Below are positions 1 through 10,300 of a stretch of DNA of 11,841 bases, one piece after another. The DNA is taken from NCBI GenBank assembly GCA_902459845.2, contig CABPSV020000637.1, forward strand, positions 1-11,841. The letters are read 5' to 3'. The notes beneath the pieces are model-generated. The model was not told the origin of the DNA, made no database searches, and saw only the letters and a program-made list of their open reading frames with translations. The DNA comes from Hepatocystis sp. ex Piliocolobus tephrosceles. Taxonomy: Eukaryota > Apicomplexa > Aconoidasida > Haemosporida > Plasmodiidae. Position 1 is the stretch's first letter; each line of letters starts with the position of its first letter. The translations under genes were made by a program, and so were the position numbers.

Positions 1-72
1 ATACATACATATATATATATGTATATATATATATATACATATATTATATGTATGTATGTATGTATGTATGAC
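1..72. repeat. (TA)n/(TATG)n microsatellite at the left window edge
   Basis: Alternating TA runs with TACATA interruptions, ending in about five TATG/GTAT units. Typical Plasmodium intergenic DNA. Confidence 0.9.
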
Positions 73-198
73 CATGTGTATACATTTATGTTAATTTATA
101 TTTTTTTTTAACAATGATTGTTAGGTTCTTGTTTATAAGTTTTCAAATTTTATTAAAAGTAAAAAAAAAAGACTATATGTACGATTACAATATAAACT

Positions 199-200
<2 letters not shown>

Positions 201-240
<40 letters not shown>
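201..240. repeat. (TA)n microsatellite, left copy
   Basis: About nineteen TA units without interruption. The short frames here on either strand encode only Tyr-Ile runs and are not genes. Confidence 0.93.
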
Positions 241-242
<2 letters not shown>

Positions 243-301
243 GCATTATGTACGTACGTATATGTTTGTAAATTAAAGTTAAAAAGGCGTCTAAAGCTGT
301 A

Positions 302-322
302 AATATATATATATATATATAT
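302..322. repeat. Short (AT)n microsatellite, left copy
   Basis: About ten AT units in the gene's 3' flank. Confidence 0.85.
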
Positions 323-469
323 GTTATGCACACATACACATGTGTTGAGGGGAGAAAAGAAAATAAAAAATAAATAATACAGTAATAAAGTGAAAAAAAA
401 GTAATGATAAAAAGGTTTGTTTAGTAATAAAATTATAAAAATATTTAAAGTAATAATAAAATATAAAGA

Positions 470-501
470 TATATATTAATATATATATATATATATATAA
501 T
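470..501. repeat. (AT)n microsatellite with one TTAA interruption, left copy
   Basis: Two TA runs separated by ATTAAT. Confidence 0.85.
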
Positions 502-631
502 ATGGGAACGTGGGATAAGATACAAAAAACAGATTAAGCTAGAAAAGAGATAAAAAAACATACGTAAAAGTATACTTACAAGCACATTTAAGCGCACTTA
601 TTCTTTTGCTTATTCTATTCTATATATACTA

Positions 632-659
632 TATATACAATATGTACAAAATATGTACA
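632..659 (-). promoter_or_regulatory. Cluster of three Puf-type motifs (UGUANAUA), left copy
   Basis: On the gene strand TGTACATA, TGTACATA and TGTATATA fall within 28 bp, about 270-290 bp after the stop codon. UGUANAUA is the consensus bound by Pumilio/FBF proteins. In AT-rich DNA such matches also arise by chance, and the motifs lie in a small local repeat. Confidence 0.35.
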
Positions 660-678
660 ATATGTACTAAATCTACTA

Positions 679-698
679 TTTTTTTTTTTTTTTTTTTT
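679..698 (+). repeat. T20 homopolymer, left copy
   Basis: Twenty consecutive T between the 3' flank repeat and the Puf-type motifs. Its mirror is exactly the same length. Confidence 0.93.
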
Positions 699-726
699 AA
701 ACTGCAACATATACCATTACGTACAA

Positions 727-894
727 ACAAACTCCCAAAAAACTTCTAAAAATCTTCTAAAAAAAATCTCAAAAAACTTCTAAAAAACTCCTAAAAAACT
801 CTCAAAAAACTCTCAAAAAACTTCCCAAAAACTTCCCAAAAACTTCCCAAAAACTTCCCAAAAAATTCTCAAAAAACTCCCAAAAAAACTCACC
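727..894 (-). repeat. Degenerate 11-13 bp tandem repeat in the 3' flank, left copy
   Basis: On the gene strand the unit is roughly GGGAAGTTTTT, degrading to GAGAGTTTTTT and AGAAGTTTTTT. About fourteen units start some 30 bp after the stop codon, so the repeat probably lies in the 3' UTR. Four successive units keep GGG with an 11-bp period. Confidence 0.88.
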
Positions 895-926
895 AAAAAA
901 AATGCACACATAAATACATAGTGCTC

Positions 927-3900
927 TTACTTGTCACTCTCATCACCATCACCTAAACAAGCATACATATTTTTTTTAATTGAAACATTACTTGTTTTAA
1001 CTGTTGATAAAATTGCCTTTTTCGGAATAGCTTGTATATCCGATTTTTGTTCTATTTTTTCTTTTTCTGTAAGTTTAGTTGAACCTTTACTGTTATCTTT
1101 AAAGTAAGATCCTTTAGAAGAATATTTATAATAGGTTGATGATGTTTTGGATTGAGAATTAGAATAATTATAATTATTCATATTTATATGTGGGTTATAA
1201 TGTTTATTATAATTTTTATGCCTAATCGAATTATAATTATTTGAATAATATTTTTTTTCTATTTTATCATATTCAACATAATTACTATTTCTTTCATAAT
1301 TATCTCTATAATTATCTTTATTATTTTTATCATAGCTATCTTTATAACTTAATCTATTATCGTGTGAATTTTTATACACTCCTTTTTCATATGTAATACT
1401 ATCTCTATGTTTTCTTTTATCATCAGACATACTATAGTTTTTATTGTCATAACTTTTTTTATCATAAGAAATTGGATATTTTATACTCCTTTTTCTATCA
1501 TAATTATTATTTCTATTATTTGATTTATTATCATATGTTCGACTATGTTTTCTATATTCAAATGTTTCTTCTCGTTCTTTTTTTTTTATTATATCTTCTT
1601 TATTTTTTTTATTATATTCGTCATTTTTAGAATCTTCCTTGGTATCACTCTTATTATCACTCTTATTATCTGTTTTAGAATTATTTTCATTTCTTTTTTT
1701 TAGACTACCTTCTTCACAACTATGATTACTATCTATACTTCCACGTTCGCTATTAACATCATCTACATTTCTTTTGTTACTACTATCTTCTTTTGTTTTA
1801 TTACGTTTGCTATGTTCATCTTTTGTACTGTGATATTTATTATTACTCATGTTACCATCTCTATCATCATTTTCATTATCATCAATTGGTATACTGTGTC
1901 GTTTATCCTCTCTCTTATCTTCTCTTTTATCTTCTCGTTTGTCCTCTTTTTTATCATCACGTCTATCATCTCTTCTGTCATCACGTCTATCATCTCGTCT
2001 ATCATCACGTCTATCATCTCTTCTATCCCCTCTTCTATCATCTCTTCTATCATCTCTTCTGTCATACCTTTTACCATGTCTTCTTTCATCACGTCGATCA
2101 TCTCGTACATAATCTCTTTTACTATAATGTCTGTCATCCACTATACTTCTTTTTCTATCCCTTCTACTATCACTTCTATCTTCATATCTTTTATCATATT
2201 TTCCATTATATTTGTCTCTTTTTTTACTACTATCTCTTCGTCTTGTACTACTATTATTTCTTCTTCTTCCACTACCATCTCTTCTACGACTACTTGTACG
2301 ACTTATTCTGTTCGAACGTGAATGACTTCTAGAACCACTAACGTGTTTGTTATCATTAGTATTTTCTTTTTCTTTTAATTCTTCTATAAATTGTTTTCTA
2401 CTTTCCCATACATTTTCTCCTTTTTTCAAAATGGGAATCATATTTATATTTAATTTGGATTTTATTCCATTACTCATGTTGTTATTAGCAGTTGTAAAAC
2501 TACCACCACCTACATTATTACTATTATTATTGTTTGATCTTTTCATTCCTTGAGATGAATTAATATGACCATTATTACTACTATCATTATTATTTTCTCC
2601 ATTCATACCAATATCTGTTGCTTGCATATTATTTATATTGTTACTGTTATTATCCATTTGTTCTGTTTCTGAAAGATTTTTCTTTTTTATTTTTTTTTGT
2701 TTCGTTCTAGTTTGTAACAAAGTCGATTTTAAGTTTGTACTAGTTATATCTCTACAATTATCAACACTTTCAGATTCATATGTATTATCTTCACCCATTT
2801 GTTGTGATTCAGTAGATGCATCATCTCTTCCATGACCAATACCATGACTATTTCCAATATGTTTACTACCACTTATATTATCATTCATTTCGTCTTCATG
2901 ACTTTTTTTATCTTTTCCATACTTTTCTGTATGACCAACACTACTACTATTACCACGATGATGTTTACTGTTATTATTACTACTATTGTTGCGATGGTGA
3001 TGGTGGTGATGACTATGATGATGGTGATCACGGTGTCGATGATGACTATGATGGTGACTAGTACTAGTACTACTACTTCTACTTCTACTTCTACTTCTAC
3101 TTCTACTACTACTAGTTGTTCTTATCGTATTATTATTACTGTTATTACGGTGATGAGTTCTACCAACTACATTCTTTCTATTATCATCATTCTCATTATT
3201 ATTATCATTATAGTAATCATCATTACTTAATCCTTCACCAACATTCTTCATATCATCCGAATATCTACTTTTTTTTTTTTTTTTTTTTTTATCATTCATA
3301 TCTTCTACACCTGATTCAACTCCATCTTCAACTTCTTCTTCAACTTCTTCTTCATCTCCTTTTTTTTTTTCCTCTTCTTCATCATTTCTTTTTTCTGTAG
3401 CTATTACTTTAACAGTTTTAATAGGATTTACTTTTTTTATTTTATTCGAATTATTTGCATTCTTTACATATTTTAATGAACTGTCATATAAATTATCAAT
3501 TATGTTATATGCATTATTGTTGTTATTGTTATATGTATAACCATTAACACCACTACTACTACTATTCGTTCCAATTGCTGATTCTCTTTTTGTGTTTATA
3601 TAATCATGTGATAATGGGGTAGTTTCATTTTTATTAATACTACCACTATTATCTTTATGCATATCCGAATCAATACCATGAAAACCTTTAGTCATATTTC
3701 TTCCACCTCGCATAGGATGTAAGGCTGACAATGAACCATCACGATTATTGTTGTTATTATTATACATATTATTCATGCTATTTTTAAAAACATTCATATT
3801 ACCTTGATTACTAGTTCCTTTCATTTTATAATTATTGTTGTTATTATGCGTGTTTGTATGCATCGACATATTATTAATATTTTGTTTTTTATCTTTTTTA

Positions 3901-4460
3901 TGTGAACTGTTCATATCTTTATTCCTATTCATAAAATTCGAATCATGCTTTTTTTTATCCATTCCAATATTATTAATATTGTGTATGTTGTTACCACCAG
4001 TAGTACCCATGTCATAGTTATTTGTAGAATTTGCATTTTTCATCTCTTCTTTATTATTGTTATTATATACATCCGATTTTGTATTATACATGGTATTTTC
4101 ACTTATATGTTTATGAATGACACTAAATTTAAAATTCTTTTTATGTTCATCTCCACCGTGCATATGTTTCAAACTGTTGTTAGTATTGTTAAACAGGTTT
4201 GGCATATTCATAATATTACTATTGTTAGTGTTATTGGTACTGTTGTTGGTACTGTTGTTGGTACTGTTATTGGTACTGTTATTGGTACTGTTATTGGTAT
4301 TGTTGTTGCTATTGCTTGTGCTATTATTATTAATACTATTATTACTACCTAGCTTTTTTAAATTTGCGTTAACACCTCCTCCCATAGTGTTATTCATCAT
4401 GTTTCTATTTGGTGTCATATTCGTATTCTCATTATTCAACGTATTATTGTTATTATTATT

Positions 4461-4511
<51 letters not shown>

Positions 4512-5960
4512 GCCATATTTTTTAACACTACTATTATTAAATGGGGTTTTATTTAATACAAAGCCTTTTTTTGCAGAATTGTTATTAACTATCGTATTAT
4601 TGTTATTACTTCTCACATTATCATTATTATTATTTTTCATAGTGTCAGTGTTATTACCACCGGTGTGGTGATAAGTGTGATAATTATTCTGATTGGATTG
4701 ACTACTCTGATTATTATAGCTAAAGTTTCTATTCATGTTTGTATTTTTTTTAAAATTAAATGCTTTGTTTCCTGAAGAATTAACAAATCCTTTGTTGTTC
4801 TCATTATTATTACTATTATTATTATTATTACTATTATTATTATTATTATTATTACTAACATTAACATTATTTTGATTACTCACCAATGTGTTTTTTTTTT
4901 TATTCATTCTTTCAGATTCTTCTTGTTTTTCAAATTTTCTTTCAATTTGTTCTGAACCCATATTGTTGTTATTGTTACTTCTATTGTATTTTTCTTTAAA
5001 CTTTTCTGTATCAGTTGTGGTTGTCACGGTAGCAATATCTTTTTGTTTTTCCTTTTCGTTTGCATTATTTGTACTTAAAAATTTGTCCGGATCTGTATTA
5101 ACAGGTCTAGCTTCACCAAAAATACTAGGATTCGCTACATAACTATTAGTATCTATAGGGACAGTTCTTTTTTTTACATTCAATTTTTTTCTTTCTACAT
5201 TTTTATTAGCAACATTTTCATTATTCATAATTTTATTATGATCAGTCATATTATTTTGAAAGTTATTATTTTTTAAATTAAATGCATTATTGTTATTATT
5301 ATTATGCATGTTATCATTCATCATATGTGTATTATTATTACTTTGATTTAAATTTATATGATTTATGTATTTTCCTTTTACATTGTTATAATTAAAATTA
5401 GGATTCATGTTATTATTTTTCATATCACCACCTATTAACATCTTATTCTGATTATTATTATTATCATTAAAAAAAGCATTATAATTATTATTCATACCAT
5501 ACATGTTATTATTATTATTATTTATCATATTATGATTCATGTTGTTCATATGATTATAATTATTCATCATGTTATTCATATTGTTACTATTATTATTATT
5601 ATTATTATTATTTTGACGTAAATTTGAAAAATTATTTGATCTGTTCATATTTTTTTTAAACTTATTTTGTTTCTGATTTAAATTAAAACCTTTCACCTTT
5701 TCATTAATAATAACTGAAATTGCATTCTGTTCACCTCCACTATTTCCTGTCGGCAATATTCTACCATTAAATTCTAATGATCTATTCATATCTTCTGGAT
5801 TATCAAATTCTACATACGCTGCAGACATTTTGTCCTTTCTGTTAAACAAGCTAATTTTTTTTATGTGGTAACCATTGAACAAAGTGTACAAATCGTTTTT
5901 CGTTACATTTTCACCGAGATTGCGAATGTATATTTCGTAGCATGGAGGATAGTTGTTCAT
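927..5960 (-). CDS. Asn-rich RRM protein, eIF4B-like (intact copy)
   Basis: This frame encodes 1677 residues in one exon, ending at TAA (927-929). An RRM spans about residues 8-86. RNP2 is IYIRNL (10-15), and the RNP1 position holds MSAAYVEF (45-52), followed by ISVII (81-85) as the last strand. Residues 277-294 read NPSIFGEARPVNTDPDKF. There follow long Asn-rich stretches, (STNN)n at 555-577, an acidic Glu block near 860-890, Lys7 at 891-897, an SR stretch at 950-968, a His-rich stretch at 969-990, GENVW with W1185, 17 DDRR-type tetrapeptides at 1287-1354, and a C-terminus ending MYACLGDGDESDK. In human eIF4B an RRM precedes an SIFGGAKPVDT motif, an ENAW motif and a C-terminal YAALSVDGEDE, so an eIF4B-like translation initiation (RNA-binding, eIF4A-stimulating) role is inferred; a generic RRM/SR splicing protein is the alternative. 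The start at 5960 was chosen because upstream in-frame codons are a Phe run from a poly-T tract ending in CAG, which looks like leader or intron. The RRM call is strong; the eIF4B identity is moderate. Confidence 0.88.
1899..2102 (-). repeat. 17-unit DDRR/EDKR tetrapeptide repeat, left copy
   Basis: Seventeen consecutive tetrapeptides (residues 1287-1354): DDRR, DERR, HGKR, YDRR, a block mainly of DDRR, then DDKK and four EDKR. The 12-bp DNA unit is GATGATAGA followed by AGA or CGT. The alternating acidic/basic, highly charged pattern recalls RD/SR-type RNA-binding regions and, more loosely, the Asp-Arg-Tyr-Gly-rich region of eIF4B. Confidence 0.93.
2991..3113 (-). repeat. SR stretch followed by His-rich stretch, left copy
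   Basis: AGT-AGA repeats encode alternating Ser-Arg (residues 950-968), followed directly by a 22-residue segment with 16 His plus Ser, Arg and Asp (969-990). SR repeats are typical substrates of SR protein kinases. The His run could bind metal or be simple codon drift. Confidence 0.9.
3269..3290 (-). repeat. In-frame A22 tract (Lys7), left copy
   Basis: Twenty-two consecutive A on the coding strand, giving seven AAA Lys codons (residues 891-897) plus the first base of AGT. It follows the acidic Glu-rich block. Confidence 0.93.
4230..4298 (-). repeat. 12-bp tandem repeat encoding (T-N-N-S)n, left copy
   Basis: About 5.75 units of ACC-AAY-AAC-AGT encode Thr-Asn-Asn-Ser at residues 555-577. 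Units differ only by AAT versus AAC. Confidence 0.9.
4443..4511 (-). repeat. Poly-Asn microsatellite (AAC/AAT, 23 codons), left copy
   Basis: This encodes Asn at residues 484-506 of the minus-strand gene: sixteen pure AAC codons followed by seven AAT/AAC codons. It is the longest homopolymer run in the protein. Confidence 0.95.
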
Positions 5961-5961
5961 A

Positions 5962-5985
5962 TCTGCGTAAAAAAAATGAAAAAAT
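5962..5985 (-). promoter_or_regulatory. Candidate 3' splice site ahead of the start codon
   Basis: Read on the minus strand, a long poly-T tract is followed by ACGCAG, then AT and the ATG at 5960. A pyrimidine tract plus CAG is a plausible splice acceptor, with the AG at 5964-5963. This would put an intron in the 5' leader or just inside the coding region, its donor lying beyond the inversion junction. The alternative is an unspliced poly-T leader. Confidence 0.35.
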
Positions 5986-5992
5986 AAAAAAA

Positions 5993-6045
<53 letters not shown>

Positions 6046-6069
6046 AAAAAAAAAATGAGCAAAAAAAAA
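5969..6069. repeat. Interrupted poly-A tract (poly-T on gene strand)
   Basis: About 100 bp of almost pure A, with runs of A8, A6, A26, A31, A10 and A9, interrupted by TG, T, G, TG and TGAGC. On the minus strand it is a poly-T/pyrimidine tract ending eight bases before the ATG. Tracts of this kind are common upstream of Plasmodium genes and are hard to sequence and prone to slippage, so exact lengths are uncertain. Confidence 0.9.
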
Positions 6070-6074
6070 TGAGC
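6047..6074 (+). repeat. 14-bp tandem duplication next to the junction
   Basis: AAAAAAAAATGAGC occurs twice in a row (6047-6060 and 6061-6074), two bases before the right arm starts. The second copy supplies the ATG that opens the truncated gene copy. It may be polymerase slippage or a small repair scar. Confidence 0.75.
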
Positions 6075-7325
6075 AAAATATTGCCGACAGGAAATAGTGG
6101 AGGTGAACAGAATGCAATTTCAGTTATTATTAATGAAAAGGTGAAAGGTTTTAATTTAAATCAGAAACAAAATAAGTTTAAAAAAAATATGAACAGATCA
6201 AATAATTTTTCAAATTTACGTCAAAATAATAATAATAATAATAATAATAGTAACAATATGAATAACATGATGAATAATTATAATCATATGAACAACATGA
6301 ATCATAATATGATAAATAATAATAATAATAACATGTATGGTATGAATAATAATTATAATGCTTTTTTTAATGATAATAATAATAATCAGAATAAGATGTT
6401 AATAGGTGGTGATATGAAAAATAATAACATGAATCCTAATTTTAATTATAACAATGTAAAAGGAAAATACATAAATCATATAAATTTAAATCAAAGTAAT
6501 AATAATACACATATGATGAATGATAACATGCATAATAATAATAACAATAATGCATTTAATTTAAAAAATAATAACTTTCAAAATAATATGACTGATCATA
6601 ATAAAATTATGAATAATGAAAATGTTGCTAATAAAAATGTAGAAAGAAAAAAATTGAATGTAAAAAAAAGAACTGTCCCTATAGATACTAATAGTTATGT
6701 AGCGAATCCTAGTATTTTTGGTGAAGCTAGACCTGTTAATACAGATCCGGACAAATTTTTAAGTACAAATAATGCAAACGAAAAGGAAAAACAAAAAGAT
6801 ATTGCTACCGTGACAACCACAACTGATACAGAAAAGTTTAAAGAAAAATACAATAGAAGTAACAATAACAACAATATGGGTTCAGAACAAATTGAAAGAA
6901 AATTTGAAAAACAAGAAGAATCTGAAAGAATGAATAAAAAAAAAAACACATTGGTGAGTAATCAAAATAATGTTAATGTTAGTAATAATAATAATAATAA
7001 TAATAGTAATAATAATAATAATAGTAATAATAATGAGAACAACAAAGGATTTGTTAATTCTTCAGGAAACAAAGCATTTAATTTTAAAAAAAATACAAAC
7101 ATGAATAGAAACTTTAGCTATAATAATCAGAGTAGTCAATCCAATCAGAATAATTATCACACTTATCACCACACCGGTGGTAATAACACTGACACTATGA
7201 AAAATAATAATAATGATAATGTGAGAAGTAATAACAATAATACGATAGTTAATAACAATTCTGCAAAAAAAGGCTTTGTATTAAATAAAACCCCATTTAA
7301 TAATAGTAGTGTTAAAAAATATGGC

Positions 7326-7376
<51 letters not shown>

Positions 7377-10300
7377 AATAATAATAACAATAATACGTTG
7401 AATAATGAGAATACGAATATGACACCAAATAGAAACATGATGAATAACACTATGGGAGGAGGTGTTAACGCAAATTTAAAAAAGCTAGGTAGTAATAATA
7501 GTATTAATAATAATAGCACAAGCAATAGCAACAACAATACCAATAACAGTACCAATAACAGTACCAATAACAGTACCAACAACAGTACCAACAACAGTAC
7601 CAATAACACTAACAATAGTAATATTATGAATATGCCAAACCTGTTTAACAATACTAACAACAGTTTGAAACATATGCACGGTGGAGATGAACATAAAAAG
7701 AATTTTAAATTTAGTGTCATTCATAAACATATAAGTGAAAATACCATGTATAATACAAAATCGGATGTATATAATAACAATAATAAAGAAGAGATGAAAA
7801 ATGCAAATTCTACAAATAACTATGACATGGGTACTACTGGTGGTAACAACATACACAATATTAATAATATTGGAATGGATAAAAAAAAGCATGATTCGAA
7901 TTTTATGAATAGGAATAAAGATATGAACAGTTCACATAAAAAAGATAAAAAACAAAATATTAATAATATGTCGATGCATACAAACACGCATAATAACAAC
8001 AATAATTATAAAATGAAAGGAACTAGTAATCAAGGTAATATGAATGTTTTTAAAAATAGCATGAATAATATGTATAATAATAACAACAATAATCGTGATG
8101 GTTCATTGTCAGCCTTACATCCTATGCGAGGTGGAAGAAATATGACTAAAGGTTTTCATGGTATTGATTCGGATATGCATAAAGATAATAGTGGTAGTAT
8201 TAATAAAAATGAAACTACCCCATTATCACATGATTATATAAACACAAAAAGAGAATCAGCAATTGGAACGAATAGTAGTAGTAGTGGTGTTAATGGTTAT
8301 ACATATAACAATAACAACAATAATGCATATAACATAATTGATAATTTATATGACAGTTCATTAAAATATGTAAAGAATGCAAATAATTCGAATAAAATAA
8401 AAAAAGTAAATCCTATTAAAACTGTTAAAGTAATAGCTACAGAAAAAAGAAATGATGAAGAAGAGGAAAAAAAAAAAGGAGATGAAGAAGAAGTTGAAGA
8501 AGAAGTTGAAGATGGAGTTGAATCAGGTGTAGAAGATATGAATGATAAAAAAAAAAAAAAAAAAAAAAGTAGATATTCGGATGATATGAAGAATGTTGGT
8601 GAAGGATTAAGTAATGATGATTACTATAATGATAATAATAATGAGAATGATGATAATAGAAAGAATGTAGTTGGTAGAACTCATCACCGTAATAACAGTA
8701 ATAATAATACGATAAGAACAACTAGTAGTAGTAGAAGTAGAAGTAGAAGTAGAAGTAGAAGTAGTAGTACTAGTACTAGTCACCATCATAGTCATCATCG
8801 ACACCGTGATCACCATCATCATAGTCATCACCACCATCACCATCGCAACAATAGTAGTAATAATAACAGTAAACATCATCGTGGTAATAGTAGTAGTGTT
8901 GGTCATACAGAAAAGTATGGAAAAGATAAAAAAAGTCATGAAGACGAAATGAATGATAATATAAGTGGTAGTAAACATATTGGAAATAGTCATGGTATTG
9001 GTCATGGAAGAGATGATGCATCTACTGAATCACAACAAATGGGTGAAGATAATACATATGAATCTGAAAGTGTTGATAATTGTAGAGATATAACTAGTAC
9101 AAACTTAAAATCGACTTTGTTACAAACTAGAACGAAACAAAAAAAAATAAAAAAGAAAAATCTTTCAGAAACAGAACAAATGGATAATAACAGTAACAAT
9201 ATAAATAATATGCAAGCAACAGATATTGGTATGAATGGAGAAAATAATAATGATAGTAGTAATAATGGTCATATTAATTCATCTCAAGGAATGAAAAGAT
9301 CAAACAATAATAATAGTAATAATGTAGGTGGTGGTAGTTTTACAACTGCTAATAACAACATGAGTAATGGAATAAAATCCAAATTAAATATAAATATGAT
9401 TCCCATTTTGAAAAAAGGAGAAAATGTATGGGAAAGTAGAAAACAATTTATAGAAGAATTAAAAGAAAAAGAAAATACTAATGATAACAAACACGTTAGT
9501 GGTTCTAGAAGTCATTCACGTTCGAACAGAATAAGTCGTACAAGTAGTCGTAGAAGAGATGGTAGTGGAAGAAGAAGAAATAATAGTAGTACAAGACGAA
9601 GAGATAGTAGTAAAAAAAGAGACAAATATAATGGAAAATATGATAAAAGATATGAAGATAGAAGTGATAGTAGAAGGGATAGAAAAAGAAGTATAGTGGA
9701 TGACAGACATTATAGTAAAAGAGATTATGTACGAGATGATCGACGTGATGAAAGAAGACATGGTAAAAGGTATGACAGAAGAGATGATAGAAGAGATGAT
9801 AGAAGAGGGGATAGAAGAGATGATAGACGTGATGATAGACGAGATGATAGACGTGATGACAGAAGAGATGATAGACGTGATGATAAAAAAGAGGACAAAC
9901 GAGAAGATAAAAGAGAAGATAAGAGAGAGGATAAACGACACAGTATACCAATTGATGATAATGAAAATGATGATAGAGATGGTAACATGAGTAATAATAA
10001 ATATCACAGTACAAAAGATGAACATAGCAAACGTAATAAAACAAAAGAAGATAGTAGTAACAAAAGAAATGTAGATGATGTTAATAGCGAACGTGGAAGT
10101 ATAGATAGTAATCATAGTTGTGAAGAAGGTAGTCTAAAAAAAAGAAATGAAAATAATTCTAAAACAGATAATAAGAGTGATAATAAGAGTGATACCAAGG
10201 AAGATTCTAAAAATGACGAATATAATAAAAAAAATAAAGAAGATATAATAAAAAAAAAAGAACGAGAAGAAACATTTGAATATAGAAAACATAGTCGAAC

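Larger units (their letters stand above)
1..926. other. Non-coding 3' flank of the minus-strand gene
   Basis: No credible gene is visible. Contents are AT microsatellites, a T20 tract, the Puf-type motif cluster and the tandem repeat next to the stop codon. Part of it must be 3' UTR, but no clear polyadenylation site could be assigned. Confidence 0.85.
1..5760 (+). repeat. Left arm of giant inverted repeat
   Basis: This 5760-bp arm is the reverse complement of 6077-11836. Paired positions sum to 11837 at every landmark checked: stop codons 927/10910, the T20 and A20 tracts, the (AAC)n tract, the AT microsatellites and the outer ends. No mismatch or length difference was found by eye. The arm runs to the window edge, so its true outer boundary is not seen. 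Confidence 0.97.
5761..6076. other. Single-copy spacer of the palindrome
   Basis: These 316 bp lie between the arms and occur once. The left 200 bp encode residues 1-67 of the minus-strand gene (start codon, RRM strands 1-3, both RNP motifs). The remaining 116 bp are the gene's immediate upstream sequence, almost entirely A on the plus strand, ending at the inversion junction. Confidence 0.93.

Noticed and set aside
114..339. Short Tyr-Ile frames on both strands (mirrors 11498-11723)
   Set aside because: Translation of (TA)n microsatellite with no conserved or coding features.
727..894. Regular repeats resembling a CRISPR array
   Set aside because: The 11-13 bp units are contiguous and degenerate with no spacers, and the genome is eukaryotic.
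1722..2332. Long Ser/Ile/Tyr-rich frames opposite the gene (and their mirrors at 9505-10115)
   Set aside because: They lie antisense to the charged repeats of the real gene. Their composition is the complement of AGA/GAT/AAT codons, and they have no domain or start context.
4117..4671. Leu-rich frame of 184 codons opposite the Asn runs (mirror 7166-7720), superficially like a membrane protein
   Set aside because: Poly-Leu is simply the antisense reading of AAC/AAT repeats.
5961..6062. 34-residue N-terminal extension of the minus-strand frame, a run of Phe that resembles a signal peptide or membrane segment
   Set aside because: It is the translation of the poly-T tract upstream of the ATG at 5960, probably leader or intron. 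It contains no normal coding sequence and the RRM is complete without it.
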